NCBI RefSeq assembly: GCF_900580675.1
Contig: NZ_UTBG01000049.1
Coordinates: 1-60,027, forward strand
DNA: 60,027 nucleotides
Reading direction: 5' to 3'
Source: Pseudomonas viridiflava
Lineage (GTDB): Bacteria; Pseudomonadota; Gammaproteobacteria; Pseudomonadales; Pseudomonadaceae
The notes under the pieces are model-generated. The model did not search any database. It was given only the letters and a program-made list of their open reading frames with translations, and was not told where the DNA came from. A program made the translations under genes and the position numbers. Positions 41,466-51,903 of the stretch are shown piece by piece. The first letter of the stretch is position 1; each line of letters opens with the position of its first letter.

Positions 41466-41479
41466 CTACCTTCTGGTAG
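41466..41479. promoter_or_regulatory. TetR-type operator palindrome
   Basis: CTACC-TTCT-GGTAG, a perfect 5-4-5 inverted repeat immediately upstream of the TetR gene, where it would cover the promoter. The same half-sites with another spacer occur at 29004-29017. Confidence 0.6.
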
Positions 41480-41660
41480 GCGGGGAGTCAAGTATGTCAA
41501 TTTCGGTCAAATGATCAGGCTTCACCGATCAGCTGTCACCGGTAGAGTTAGAAAAGTGTTATGCAATGAGTTTGCAAGGTGTCTGGAGAATCCGGGACGA
41601 TTCATCTTTGGCGAAACTATAATGCGTGACTGAACATTCACAATAAATACAGAGGTAACC

Positions 41661-42353
41661 ATGTCACCTTTTGATATACAGCGAATGCTGATAGACGAAT
41701 TCCCACTGTCTTTTTTGTTAGAAGTAATCTTCCGGGCTACATTCGCTTTTTTAGCGGTGTTTCTTTTTCTAAAATCAAGTGGCCGACGAGGCATCAGGCA
41801 ACTGTCGCTGTTTGAGCTCGTTGTTATTTTAACGCTGGGCTCAGCAGCGGGAGACGTGTCCTTCTATCATGACGTGCCACTATTACCGGTCGCAGTCGTC
41901 TTCCTCACCCTTTTGCTGCTGTACCGCATGATCGTTCTGGCGATGACAAAGAGTAAGAAATTTGAAGCCTGGATCGATGGTTTACCTGTGACCGTCATCA
42001 GCGATGGAATGTACGAGATAAAGGCATTCGAAAGGCTCAACATGTCAAATAGCGAATTACTGATGGAGCTTAGACAGCAAGGCGTTGAACATTTAGGACA
42101 AGTCAGATTAGGGTTAGTAGAAACGGATGGAGACATCAGTCTTTATTTCCATGACGAGAAGGACCTCTGCCCTGGACTGTCAGTCCTCCCGGAAGAGCAT
42201 CGACCTGAATTTCAGAAAATGCCCGCTTCAGCACTCTACTGCTGCGTGAAATGTGGTTTTGCCCAATCTATCGATAAGCAACAAGAAGCACGCTGTTTAC
42301 GATGCGGCCATGACGTCTGGTCAAAGGCACTGAGCACTCGCCGCTCCAGGTAA
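41661..42353 (+). CDS. YetF-like (DUF421) membrane protein with C-terminal zinc-ribbon motif
   Basis: A 230-residue DUF421 protein: three membrane helices in residues about 15-105, then the cytoplasmic YetF domain (GLPVTVISDGMYEIKAFERL, LGQVRLGLVETDGDIS). The last 40 residues carry two CxxC pairs (CVKCG and CLRCG) like a rubredoxin-type or zinc-ribbon module. The gene is AT-rich compared with its neighbours, in line with transfer. Function of the family is poorly known; a role in envelope stress or spore coat has been suggested for relatives. Confidence 0.8.
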   Translation: MSPFDIQRMLIDEFPLSFLLEVIFRATFAFLAVFLFLKSSGRRGIRQLSLFELVVILTLGSAAGDVSFYHDVPLLPVAVVFLTLLLLYRMIVLAMTKSKKFEAWIDGLPVTVISDGMYEIKAFERLNMSNSELLMELRQQGVEHLGQVRLGLVETDGDISLYFHDEKDLCPGLSVLPEEHRPEFQKMPASALYCCVKCGFAQSIDKQQEARCLRCGHDVWSKALSTRRSR

Positions 42354-42510
42354 GATTCATACCTAAGAAGCGCAAACTGCGTACTGTACTCGCACCCTAG
42401 ATGGCCTCAGCCAGTTCTTTGATACTCACTGACGGAACTCACTCAACGGGCACCCGGATAACATGATCATGTTTTAGGGTGCCATCGACGGGGGAAAGCG
42501 CTTACCAGCA

Positions 42511-43827
42511 CTAGCGGGGCTTCACTGGCGCTGGTAGCGCGAACTTTGTACAGGCGAAAAGCAGGCTGCCTATCCCGATCAAGGCCCCTCCTCGCATCCA
42601 GGTCTCCAGGCTTTGCTGACTGAGCAATACCAGGCAAGAGACGATAGCAAGTACCGGAACCCATGTCGGAATCCGAAAGTGATCTTCCGCAACCTCATCA
42701 CGACGTAGGATTAACACGGACAAATTAGTGCTGAGAAATACGAACAGCAGGAGCAAGACGACAGTTTCAGCCAATGTGGCTAGCGTTCCCGTCAGGGTTA
42801 GTCCGATTGCTACGAGTGTTGTAGCGATAATTGCGATCCACGGAGTGCGCCTCTGAGGCAGCACCTTACTCAAGGCATCGGGCAAAAGTCCAAGGCAGGC
42901 CATTCCATAGGTCAGGCGACTTGCCATTATCATAGTAAGCAGCGCGCCGTTAGCGACCGCGACCAATGCAATGAAGGCGAAGACGCGAGGCGGAATATTC
43001 AGACCTGAAGCCCGAACCACTTCAAGAAGAGGAGCCGAGGTTGCGACCAGTTTGTCCATCGGCAGCACGGACGATGCCGCCACTCCAACAGCCATGTAGA
43101 CGACTCCGGCAGTGAGTAAGGCGGCAAATAACGCGCGAGGGTAAACCCTACGAACATCTCTAATTTCTTCCGCGAGATTGGCGGATGTTTCGAATCCGAC
43201 AAAAGAATAGAAGGCGAGCAATGCGGCCCCCAGAACAGCTAACATCGGGCTGACCCCCGGTTTGAATTCCAGGCTGCGACCCAAATCCGCTTCACCTGTT
43301 CGGAAATACCAAGCAGCGGCAACGACGACCAAAATAAGACCTGACAACTCAATCACTGTCATCACCAGGTTGGCTCCCAGAGACTCTTTAATACCCCTCG
43401 CATTCAAGAGCGCGATTACCAGCAGAAAGACCAGGGCCGCAATGTGGGGCGGTACATGGATGAACGCCGCCAGGTAGTCACCCGCAAACGCCAGAGACAG
43501 ACCCGCCGCGCTCGTGACCGCAGCAGATAGCATGCAAAAGCCAACGAGGAAAGAAAGGAGCGGTGACCGGAAGGCCTTTTCAGCGAAAACCGATGCAGCG
43601 CCCGCGTGGGGATATTTTGTCACCAACTCTGCGTAGGAACCGGCAGTTAGCATCGCGAAAAAAAGAGCGATGAGTAACGGCACCCAGATCGCTCCGCCTA
43701 CTTCTCCCGCAATCGTCCCCGCCAGTGCATAAACTCCCGCGCCGAGCACATCGCCGAGAATAAACAGAAAAAGCATTGGGCCGGTGACGGCGCGACGCAA
43801 GGACGTCATAGGGGTTAAGGTCTTCAC
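42511..43827 (-). CDS. APC-family amino acid permease
   Basis: A 438-residue transporter with 12 to 14 membrane segments and the APC pattern near the N-terminus (GPMLFLFILGDVLGAGVYAL) and YSFVGFETSANLAEE in the sixth segment. I chose the GTG at 43827 because AGGAAG lies six bases upstream; longer frames add a stretch without membrane character. The substrate, probably a cationic or small neutral amino acid, cannot be told. Last protein gene of the island before tRNA-Pro. Confidence 0.85.
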   Translation of the reverse strand: MKTLTPMTSLRRAVTGPMLFLFILGDVLGAGVYALAGTIAGEVGGAIWVPLLIALFFAMLTAGSYAELVTKYPHAGAASVFAEKAFRSPLLSFLVGFCMLSAAVTSAAGLSLAFAGDYLAAFIHVPPHIAALVFLLVIALLNARGIKESLGANLVMTVIELSGLILVVVAAAWYFRTGEADLGRSLEFKPGVSPMLAVLGAALLAFYSFVGFETSANLAEEIRDVRRVYPRALFAALLTAGVVYMAVGVAASSVLPMDKLVATSAPLLEVVRASGLNIPPRVFAFIALVAVANGALLTMIMASRLTYGMACLGLLPDALSKVLPQRRTPWIAIIATTLVAIGLTLTGTLATLAETVVLLLLFVFLSTNLSVLILRRDEVAEDHFRIPTWVPVLAIVSCLVLLSQQSLETWMRGGALIGIGSLLFACTKFALPAPVKPR

Positions 43828-44011
43828 ATTCAACTTCCTGGCTTGAGTCTGCAACAGCCGGTTACCGGGCTGATAACTAGGTGGGTTTACCCTCAAGCAA
43901 TGGAAATTCGCATATGACTAAAGTTCACTAATCCTGCCGGACGTCCCGGCTGAAGACGCTGCCGCTACAAGTTGAATCCAGCTTCGGAATCACTTTCAAG
44001 CGGGCTAACAT

Positions 44012-44111
44012 GGTAGTTTTGCTCAGGCACAAAAAAGCCGATCTATCTGATCGGCTCAAGTGTCTGATTTACTCAGGAATAATGGTCGGGACGGAGTGAT
44101 TCGAACACTCG
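44012..44111. repeat. Right copy of imperfect direct repeat, overlapping the tRNA-Pro 3' end
   Basis: Aligns with 28823-28923 at roughly 85% identity. It includes 29 bases of the intact tRNA-Pro gene and about 70 bases downstream of it with the tRNA terminator. This arrangement, intact tRNA at one end and 3' fragment at the other, is what integration at a tRNA gene leaves behind. Confidence 0.75.
44031..44056 (-). terminator. Rho-independent terminator of tRNA-Pro
   Basis: On the minus strand AGCCGATC-AGATA-GATCGGCT is followed by TTTTT, 27 bases after the CCA end. Confidence 0.8.
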
Positions 44112-44159
44112 ACCCCTAGCACCCCATGCTAGTGCGCTACCGGACTGCGCTACGCCCCG
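44083..44159 (-). tRNA. tRNA-Pro (anticodon GGG)
   Basis: A 77-base tRNA on the minus strand: acceptor stem CGGGGCG paired with CGTCCCG (one G-U pair), anticodon stem CTAGC/GCTAG with loop ATGGGGT giving anticodon GGG, T-arm GAGTG-TTCGAAT-CACTC, encoded CCA end. It lies downstream of the merR-like gene. Its 3' end is part of the repeat that bounds the island. Confidence 0.95.
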
Positions 44160-44249
44160 ACTAGGCGTGTTACTGGGTTTGCTTCGCAACGAAGCGATCA
44201 GGAATATACCGCAAGCTTTTGAAATGTGGAAGTATTTTAAAAGCTTGAA

Positions 44250-44606
44250 TTACTTCTTCAAAACCACCAGCACATCTTCGAGTTCGGAGATCATCTGGCG
44301 GATCATTTGCTTGTATTGGGTAGTGTCGTCTTTGGCTTCATCACCGGACATGCGCTGGCGCGCTCCGCTGATGGTGAACCCCTGATCGTACAACAATGCG
44401 CGGATCTGTCGGATCATCAGCACATCCTGGCGCTGATAATACCGACGGTTCCCGGTGCGTTTGACGGGGTTGAGTTGAGGAAACTCCTGCTCCCAATAGC
44501 GCAGCACGTGCGGCTTGACCGCACAGAGCTCGCTGACTTCACCGATGGTGAAGTAGCGCTTGCCTGGGATGACGGGTAGCTCGTCGTTATGACTTGGTTC
44601 CAGCAT
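44250..44606 (-). CDS. MerR-family regulator linked to ihfA
   Basis: A 118-residue MerR-type DNA-binding protein with the helix-turn-helix [20 protein letters not shown] followed by RYWEQEFP and a C-terminal coiled coil ([16 protein letters not shown]). The Met at 44606 begins [11 protein letters not shown] and overlaps the end of ihfA by 20 bases. This gene is conserved after ihfA in Pseudomonas; its targets are unknown to me. Confidence 0.88.
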   Translation of the reverse strand: MLEPSHNDELPVIPGKRYFTIGEVSELCAVKPHVLRYWEQEFPQLNPVKRTGNRRYYQRQDVLMIRQIRALLYDQGFTISGARQRMSGDEAKDDTTQYKQMIRQMISELEDVLVVLKK

Positions 44607-44889
44607 AAGCCTCAACTCGGGCCTTCAACTTCTGCCCTGGACGAAAGGTGACCACACGGCGAGCCGTGATCGGGATTTCTTCTCCCGTTTTTGGATTGCG
44701 GCCAGGCCGCTGGCGTTTGTCCCGCAGGTCAAAGTTGCCGAAACCGGACAACTTGACCTGTTCGTTGTCTTCCAGAGCGTGTCTGATTTCTTCAAAAAAC
44801 AGCTCGACCAATTCCTTGGCCTCGCGCTTGTTCAGACCCAACTCTTCGTACAGACGTTCCGCCATCTCAGCTTTCGTCAAAGCCCCCAT
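44587..44889 (-). CDS. ihfA: Integration host factor subunit alpha
   Basis: DNA-bending nucleoid protein, alpha subunit, 100 residues. It starts [20 protein letters not shown] and contains the DNA-binding arm with the intercalating Pro ([20 protein letters not shown]). It follows pheT by three bases, the conserved pheST-ihfA order. Confidence 0.97.
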   Translation of the reverse strand: MGALTKAEMAERLYEELGLNKREAKELVELFFEEIRHALEDNEQVKLSGFGNFDLRDKRQRPGRNPKTGEEIPITARRVVTFRPGQKLKARVEAYAGTKS

Positions 44890-44892
44890 ACG

Positions 44893-47271
44893 TCACTTCC
44901 TTAACGTGGCGTTCAACCTTTGTTCGAGCGAGGTGAGGATATTTTGTGTCGTGGTATTCACCTCATCGTCATTAAGAGTGCGCGATGGATGCTGCCAGGT
45001 CAAGCCAACTGCAAGGCTTTTTCTATGCGGATCAATGCCTTTACCCTGATAAACGTCAAATAGCCTGAGGTCTGTCAGCCATTCCCCTGCATTTTCACGG
45101 ATTACATCCAGAACGGCAGTGGCGGCCACTTCACGGTCAGCGATCAACGCCAGGTCACGACGCACTTCAGGGAAGCGCGACAACTCGCTGAATTTAGGCA
45201 TCTTGCCCGAGGCAACTTCGGCCAGGACCAGCTCAAATACAAAGACCGGACGGTCAAGACCCAGGGTTTTCGACAGCTCCGGGTGGATGGCACCGACAAA
45301 ACCGACCAAGCGACCCTCGCGCTCGATACGCGCAGTCTGGCCCGGGTGCAGCGCTGGATGGCTGCCTGGCAAGAAGGTGAATGCATCGAGTGCACCGGCA
45401 AAGCCCAACACCGCTTCAACGTCAGCTTTAACGTCGAAGAAGTCCACAGCGTCGCGGCCCTGCGCCCAACCTTCCGGCAAACGACTACCGCACACCACGC
45501 CAGCCAGCATCGGTTCCTGCTTCAGGCCGTCAAGCTGACCGACAAAACGCAGGCCACTTTCGAACATGCGCACACGGTCTTGCTGGCGATTCAGGTTGTG
45601 GGAAAGCGCTTTCACCAAACCTGGCCACAGCGACGAACGCATCGCAGCCATGTCGTTGGAGATCGGGTTGGCCAGCAACAGCGGCTCGACACCTGGGTTG
45701 AACAGTTCGAACTGCTTCGGATCGATGAAGCTATAGGTCACCGCTTCCTGGTAGCCACGGGCAACCAGCAGGCGACGCAGCTCAGGCAAGTGCGCACGCG
45801 CCTCGGCCTTGGGTTGCGGTGCCAGGCGCGCTTGCGGATAACGAACCGGCAGGCGGTTGTAACCATACAGGCGGGCCAGCTCTTCGATCAGGTCGACTTC
45901 CAGGCTGATATCGAAGCGATGGCTTGGCACTTCAACGCGCCACTGCCCTTCCCCGCTGGTAGTAATACCCAGGCCGAGGGCTGACAACAATTGCTCGATT
46001 TCAGCCGGTTCAATCACCAGGCCAAGCATTTGCTCGACGCTTTTGGCGCGCAGGGTAATCGGCGCAATCGACGGCAGGTACTGTTCGCTGACGGTTTCGG
46101 TAATCGGGCCGGCTTCGCCACCGGTGATCTCCAGCAGCAGGCCGGTGGCGCGCTCCATGGCTTCACGGGCGAGCTTCCAATCCACACCACGCTCGTAGCG
46201 ATGTGAGGCATCGGTGTGCAGGCCGTAGGAACGGGCCTTGCCAGCAATGGCGATCTGGTCGAAGAACGCGCTTTCCAGGAACACGTCACGCGTAGTCGCG
46301 GACACGCCGCTGTGCTCGCCCCCCATCACGCCGGCAATTGCCAGGGCGCGGGAATGGTCGGCGATCACCAGGGTGTCGGCACGCAGGCTGACTTCCTGGC
46401 CATCAAGCAGCACCAGTTTTTCGCCTTCTTCGGCCATGCGTACGCGGATGCCGCCGTTGATTTCGGCAAGGTCAAACGCGTGCAGTGGCTGGCCAAGCTC
46501 AAGCATCACATAGTTGGTGATGTCCACGGCAGCATCGATGCTGCGTACGTCGGCGCGACGCAGACGTTCAACCATCCACAGCGGGGTCGGCTTGGACAGG
46601 TCAACGTTACGGATTACACGACCCAGGTAACGTGGGCAGGCATTGGGCGCCAGCACTTCGACCGAGCGCACTTCATCGTGCACCGTCGCCACAGCGGCAA
46701 CCACTGGACGGGTGACCGGGGCGTTGTACAACGCGCCCACTTCACGGGCCAAGCCAGCCAGGGACAGGCAGTCGCCACGGTTCGGGGTCAGGTCGACCTC
46801 GATGCTGGCGTCTTCCAGCTCCAGATACACACGAATGTCCTGGCCCACCGGCGCGTCGGCCGGCAGCTCCATCAGGCCGTCGTTGCCCTCGCCTACCTGC
46901 AGCTCAGCCTGGGAACACAGCATGCCGTTGGATTCAACACCACGCAGTTTGGCCTTCTTGATCTTGAAGTCGCCCGGCAGCTCGGCGCCGATCATCGCGA
47001 ACGGAATCTTCAGGCCCGGACGCACGTTTGGCGCACCGCACACGACCTGGAAGGTTTCCGCGCCATTGCTGACCTGGCATACACGCAACTTGTCGGCATC
47101 GGGGTGCTGTTCGGTGCTTAGCACCTCGCCCACCACCACACCGCTGAAAATACCGGCGGCCGGCGTAACGCTATCGACCTCAAGGCCGGCCATCGACAGA
47201 CGAGCAACCAGCTCGTCGCGACCTACCTGCGGGCTTACCCAGCCGCGCAGCCATTGTTCACTGAATTTCAT
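44893..47271 (-). CDS. pheT: Phenylalanyl-tRNA synthetase beta subunit
   Basis: Beta subunit of the alpha2-beta2 enzyme that charges tRNA-Phe, 792 residues, full length. The N-terminal tRNA-binding (EMAP-like) domain is residues about 40-150 (GEVLSTEQHPDADKLRVCQV), followed by the B3/B4 editing domain, B5 domain and the C-terminal anticodon-binding fold (FSELSRFPEVRRDLALIADR). It follows pheS by 26 bases. Confidence 0.97.
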   Translation of the reverse strand: MKFSEQWLRGWVSPQVGRDELVARLSMAGLEVDSVTPAAGIFSGVVVGEVLSTEQHPDADKLRVCQVSNGAETFQVVCGAPNVRPGLKIPFAMIGAELPGDFKIKKAKLRGVESNGMLCSQAELQVGEGNDGLMELPADAPVGQDIRVYLELEDASIEVDLTPNRGDCLSLAGLAREVGALYNAPVTRPVVAAVATVHDEVRSVEVLAPNACPRYLGRVIRNVDLSKPTPLWMVERLRRADVRSIDAAVDITNYVMLELGQPLHAFDLAEINGGIRVRMAEEGEKLVLLDGQEVSLRADTLVIADHSRALAIAGVMGGEHSGVSATTRDVFLESAFFDQIAIAGKARSYGLHTDASHRYERGVDWKLAREAMERATGLLLEITGGEAGPITETVSEQYLPSIAPITLRAKSVEQMLGLVIEPAEIEQLLSALGLGITTSGEGQWRVEVPSHRFDISLEVDLIEELARLYGYNRLPVRYPQARLAPQPKAEARAHLPELRRLLVARGYQEAVTYSFIDPKQFELFNPGVEPLLLANPISNDMAAMRSSLWPGLVKALSHNLNRQQDRVRMFESGLRFVGQLDGLKQEPMLAGVVCGSRLPEGWAQGRDAVDFFDVKADVEAVLGFAGALDAFTFLPGSHPALHPGQTARIEREGRLVGFVGAIHPELSKTLGLDRPVFVFELVLAEVASGKMPKFSELSRFPEVRRDLALIADREVAATAVLDVIRENAGEWLTDLRLFDVYQGKGIDPHRKSLAVGLTWQHPSRTLNDDEVNTTTQNILTSLEQRLNATLRK

Positions 47272-47297
47272 CCTGCTCTCCTAAAGATTCGTTACGA

Positions 47298-48368
<1,071 letters not shown>

Positions 48369-48423
48369 ATGACGTTTACCACCTTGAGCTACAGGAGCAA
48401 CCCAAGGTGACTGTCGGGGGTAC

Positions 48424-48780
48424 TTAAGCCAAGGTGGCTTTAGCTTTCTCGACAATCGCAGCAAACACCGCTTTATCGTTCACGGCCAGTTCAGCCAGAA
48501 CCTTACGGTCGATTTCGATGGACGCTTTCTTCAGGCCAGCGATGAAACGGCTGTAGGACAGACCGTTAACACGTGCACCAGCGTTGATACGAGCGATCCA
48601 CAGAGCGCGGAACTGACGTTTTTTCTGACGACGGTCACGGTAGGCGTATTGGCCTGCCTTGATTACCGCTTGCTTGGCCACACGGAATACGCGTGAACGC
48701 GCGCCGTAGTAGCCTTTAGCAAGTTTCAGAATTTTTTTGTGACGTTTACGGGCAATGACGCCACGCTTTACACGAGCCAT
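48424..48780 (-). CDS. rplT: 50S ribosomal protein L20
   Basis: A 118-residue basic ribosomal protein that binds 23S rRNA early in assembly. It starts [20 protein letters not shown], typical of L20. It follows rpmI by 28 bases. In other bacteria L20 represses its own operon at the rpmI leader; nothing specific is visible here. Confidence 0.97.
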   Translation of the reverse strand: MARVKRGVIARKRHKKILKLAKGYYGARSRVFRVAKQAVIKAGQYAYRDRRQKKRQFRALWIARINAGARVNGLSYSRFIAGLKKASIEIDRKVLAELAVNDKAVFAAIVEKAKATLA

Positions 48781-48808
48781 GAGTTACTTCCTCTATTCTT
48801 GACTAAAA

Positions 48809-49003
48809 TTAACGAAGGCGCAGCATGCGCTCGACTTTTGCCACGTCAGACGGATGCAGCAAGCTGCTACCGCGCAATTGACGCTTACGCTTGGTCGACA
48901 TTTTGGTCAGAATGTGGCTCTTGAAAGCGTGCTTGTGCTTGATACCGTTAGCAGTTTTCAGAAACCGCTTAGCAGCACCACTTTTAGTTTTCATCTTTGG
49001 CAT
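48809..49003 (-). CDS. rpmI: 50S ribosomal protein L35
   Basis: A 64-residue ribosomal protein, starting [20 protein letters not shown] and ending KVERMLRLR, full length. It lies between infC and rplT in the conserved order. Confidence 0.97.
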   Translation of the reverse strand: MPKMKTKSGAAKRFLKTANGIKHKHAFKSHILTKMSTKRKRQLRGSSLLHPSDVAKVERMLRLR

Positions 49004-49062
49004 GTTCGGTACTCCGCATTCAGTTGATAAACATAATCAGAAGGCCTGCCGTGCCCTGTTGA

Positions 49063-49611
49063 TTACTTCTTCTTTTTCGGGGCGATGACCATGATCAGCT
49101 GGCGTCCTTCCATCTTAGGATGCTGTTCGACCGAACCGTACTCGAGCAGGTCACCTTCAACCCGCTTGAGGAGTTCCATCCCCAGCTCCTGGTGGGCCAT
49201 CTCACGGCCGCGGAATCGCAAGGATACCTTGGCCCTGTCCCCATCACTCAGGAAACGTACCAGGTTGCGCAGTTTTACCTGGTAATCCCCTTCCTCCGTC
49301 CCTGGACGAAACTTGATTTCTTTTACTTGAATCTGCTTCTGGTTCTTCTTCGCCGCGGCAATCTGCTTCTTCTTTTCGAAGATCGACTTGCCGTAGTCCA
49401 TCACCCGACAAACGGGTGGGATTGCATCGGCGGAAATTTCCACCAGGTCCAATTTGGACTCTTCAGCAATACGAAGCGCTTCATCAATCGAGACGATGCC
49501 AATCTGCTCGCCGTCAGCGCCAATTAACCGAACCTCGCGTGCCGAGATATTCTCGTTGATCGGGGCTTTCGGTGCAGCTCGTTTATCTTGTCTCATTTCA
49601 CGCTTAATAAT
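49063..49611 (-). CDS. infC: Translation initiation factor IF-3, non-AUG (ATT) start
   Basis: IF-3 prevents premature subunit joining and checks the start codon. The protein (about 182 residues) continues [20 protein letters not shown] and ends MVIAPKKKK. The first ATG in frame (49596) has no ribosome binding site, whereas GGAG at 49617-49620 is followed by three ATT codons (49606-49614) and then AAG CGT GAA ATG. IF-3 genes are known to use ATT starts for autoregulation, so the start is one of these; I give the middle one, five bases after GGAG. The thrS stop TAA overlaps this segment. Confidence 0.93.
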   Translation of the reverse strand: MIKREMRQDKRAAPKAPINENISAREVRLIGADGEQIGIVSIDEALRIAEESKLDLVEISADAIPPVCRVMDYGKSIFEKKKQIAAAKKNQKQIQVKEIKFRPGTEEGDYQVKLRNLVRFLSDGDRAKVSLRFRGREMAHQELGMELLKRVEGDLLEYGSVEQHPKMEGRQLIMVIAPKKKK

Positions 49612-49613
49612 AA

Positions 49614-51536
49614 TTACTCCGAATCTGGGCGACCACGCCGGGAAACCGCTTGCGCGAGGAACTCAGCGAACTGGGCGACGGGCATCGAGCCCAGGTCAGC
49701 ACCTTCACGAGTACGCACAGCGACAGTCTGCATCTCGACTTCCCGATCTCCGATAACCAAGAGATAGGGAACCTTGAGCAAAGTATGCTCACGGATTTTA
49801 AAGCCGATCTTTTCATTTCTCAAGTCGGACTTGGCACGAAATCCGCTTTCGTTGAGAGTTTTTTCAACTTCGGCGGCAAAATCGGCCTGTTTATCAGTGA
49901 TATTCATGATCACTGCCTGGGTCGGAGCAAGCCACGCAGGGAATGCACCCTCGTAGTGCTCGATCAGGATACCGACGAACCGTTCGAATGAGCCGAGGAT
50001 CGCCCGGTGCAGCATAACCGGGTGTTTACGGCTGTTGTCTTCGGAGACGTATTCGGCTCCCAGACGGATCGGCAGGTTAAAATCGAGCTGCAGGGTACCA
50101 CACTGCCAGACGCGGCCAAGGCAATCTTTCAGCGAGAACTCGATCTTCGGACCGTAGAAAGCGCCCTCGCCCGGCTGCAGGTCGTATGCAAGCCCCGCAC
50201 TGTCCAGCGCTGCGGCCAGTGCAGCTTCGGCGCGATCCCACAGCTCGTCGGAGCCGACGCGTTTTTCCGGACGAGTGGACAACTTCATCTCGACTTCGGT
50301 GAAACCGAAATCGCGATAAACATCCATGGTCAACTTGATGAACGCAGCGGATTCAGCCTGCATCTGCTCTTCGGTGCAGAAAATGTGGGCGTCGTCCTGA
50401 GTAAAGCCGCGCACACGCATGATGCCGTGCAGCGCACCCGACGGCTCGTTACGGTGGCAGGCGCCGAACTCGGCCAGGCGCATCGGCAACTCGCGGTAGC
50501 TCTTCAGGCCCTGGTTGAACACCTGCACGTGGCACGGGCAGTTCATCGGCTTGATGGCGTAGTCGCGGTTTTCCGACTGGGTGGTAAACATGTTGTCGGC
50601 GTAGTTGGCCCAGTGCCCGGACTTCTCCCAGAGGCTGCGGTCAACGACTTGCGGAGTCTTGATCTCCAGGTAGCCGTTGTCGCGTTGAACCTTGCGCATG
50701 TACTGCTCGAGCACCTGGTACAGGGTCCAGCCGTTCGGGTGCCAGAACACCATACCCGGCGCTTCTTCCTGGAGGTGGAACAGGTTCAGGCGCTTGCCGA
50801 TCTTGCGGTGGTCGCGTTTTTCGGCTTCTTCAATGCGCTGGATGTAGGCCGCCAGCTGTTTCTTGTCAGCCCAGGCCGTGCCGTAGATCCGCTGCAGTTG
50901 CTCGTTCTTCGCATCGCCGCGCCAGTAGGCACCGGACAGCTTGGTCAGCTTGAACGATTTGAGGAAGCGCGTGTTCGGCACGTGCGGGCCGCGGCACATG
51001 TCGACATATTCTTCGTGGTAGTACAGGCCCATGGCCTGCTCGTCCGGCATGTCTTCCACCAGACGCAGCTTGTAGTCCTCGCCACGGGCGGTGAACACGT
51101 CGATCACCTCGGCGCGCGGCGTGACTTTCTTGATCACGTCGTAATCTTTTTCGATCAGCGCGTGCATGCGCGCTTCGATAGCGGCCAGGTCGTCCGGAGT
51201 GAAAGGACGCTCGTAGGCGATATCGTAATAGAAGCCTTCATCGATGACCGGGCCGATCACCATCTTCGCGGTTGGGTACAGCTGCTTGACCGCATGGCCA
51301 ATCAGGTGCGCGCAAGAGTGGCGAATGATCTCCAGCCCCTCTTGATCCTTGGGCGTGATGATTTGCAGGCTGGCATCGGAGGTGATCAGGTCGCTGGCAT
51401 CAACCAGCTTGCCGTCGACCTTGCCGGCGACGGTGGCCTTGGCCAGGCCGGCACCAATGGATGCGGCGACCTCGGCTACGGAAACCGAATGATCGAATGA
51501 GCGTTGACTGCCGTCGGGAAGAGTAATAGTTGGCAT
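49614..51536 (-). CDS. thrS: Threonyl-tRNA synthetase
   Basis: Charges tRNA-Thr, 640 residues. TGS domain ([20 protein letters not shown]), editing domain with HxxxH ([14 protein letters not shown]) and zinc-site residues, class II catalytic core ([25 protein letters not shown] with the zinc-binding Cys), and the C-terminal anticodon domain. The ATG at 51536 is preceded by GGAGG; 11 extra upstream codons in frame are not needed. Confidence 0.97.
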   Translation of the reverse strand: MPTITLPDGSQRSFDHSVSVAEVAASIGAGLAKATVAGKVDGKLVDASDLITSDASLQIITPKDQEGLEIIRHSCAHLIGHAVKQLYPTAKMVIGPVIDEGFYYDIAYERPFTPDDLAAIEARMHALIEKDYDVIKKVTPRAEVIDVFTARGEDYKLRLVEDMPDEQAMGLYYHEEYVDMCRGPHVPNTRFLKSFKLTKLSGAYWRGDAKNEQLQRIYGTAWADKKQLAAYIQRIEEAEKRDHRKIGKRLNLFHLQEEAPGMVFWHPNGWTLYQVLEQYMRKVQRDNGYLEIKTPQVVDRSLWEKSGHWANYADNMFTTQSENRDYAIKPMNCPCHVQVFNQGLKSYRELPMRLAEFGACHRNEPSGALHGIMRVRGFTQDDAHIFCTEEQMQAESAAFIKLTMDVYRDFGFTEVEMKLSTRPEKRVGSDELWDRAEAALAAALDSAGLAYDLQPGEGAFYGPKIEFSLKDCLGRVWQCGTLQLDFNLPIRLGAEYVSEDNSRKHPVMLHRAILGSFERFVGILIEHYEGAFPAWLAPTQAVIMNITDKQADFAAEVEKTLNESGFRAKSDLRNEKIGFKIREHTLLKVPYLLVIGDREVEMQTVAVRTREGADLGSMPVAQFAEFLAQAVSRRGRPDSE

Positions 51537-51615
51537 GGCGCCTCCTCTCCTAGTGGTGACCCCTACCAAAGGTCACGTGGGTTGGGATGAGCCAGTACAA
51601 GATCCAATACCAGGC

Positions 51616-51650
51616 CGTTCAGTGATGAACGCCTGCCTTACAGCGGCAGG
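51616..51650 (-). promoter_or_regulatory. Tandem hairpins in the thrS leader
   Basis: Two abutting perfect six-bp hairpins lie 80-115 bases before thrS: CGTTCA/TGAACG with a four-base loop and CCTGCC/GGCAGG with a seven-base loop. They fall in a 367-base gap between thrS and the next gene that otherwise holds the two divergent promoters. They could form a regulatory leader, as thrS in E. coli is autoregulated by its leader; no sequence match to that operator is claimed. Confidence 0.4.
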
Positions 51651-51903
51651 AGCCTTTCGGCCAACCGATAATCGAACCAGAGTGACTGGAGTGAGCTAAA
51701 AAGAAACATGGCAAGGCGGCAGATGGCGCGCCTGGGAATAGCCAGGGCGCTGATGCTAGCACAGATGAACGGTCATCGCGCCGCCGCCAGCTGGTGCAGA
51801 TGCAAATTCCAGCCTTTATAGCTGCAAAAGTGAACTTGAGCTGTACGCAACGCCTCAAAGCCACTGAGAATCGCTGTTCGTCCTCGACCCAAAGGAGCAT
51901 CCC

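Noticed and set aside
28924..44011. Integrase, transposase or conjugation genes expected in an island
   Set aside because: I looked for tyrosine recombinase, DDE transposase and mobilisation patterns in all genes of this stretch and found none.
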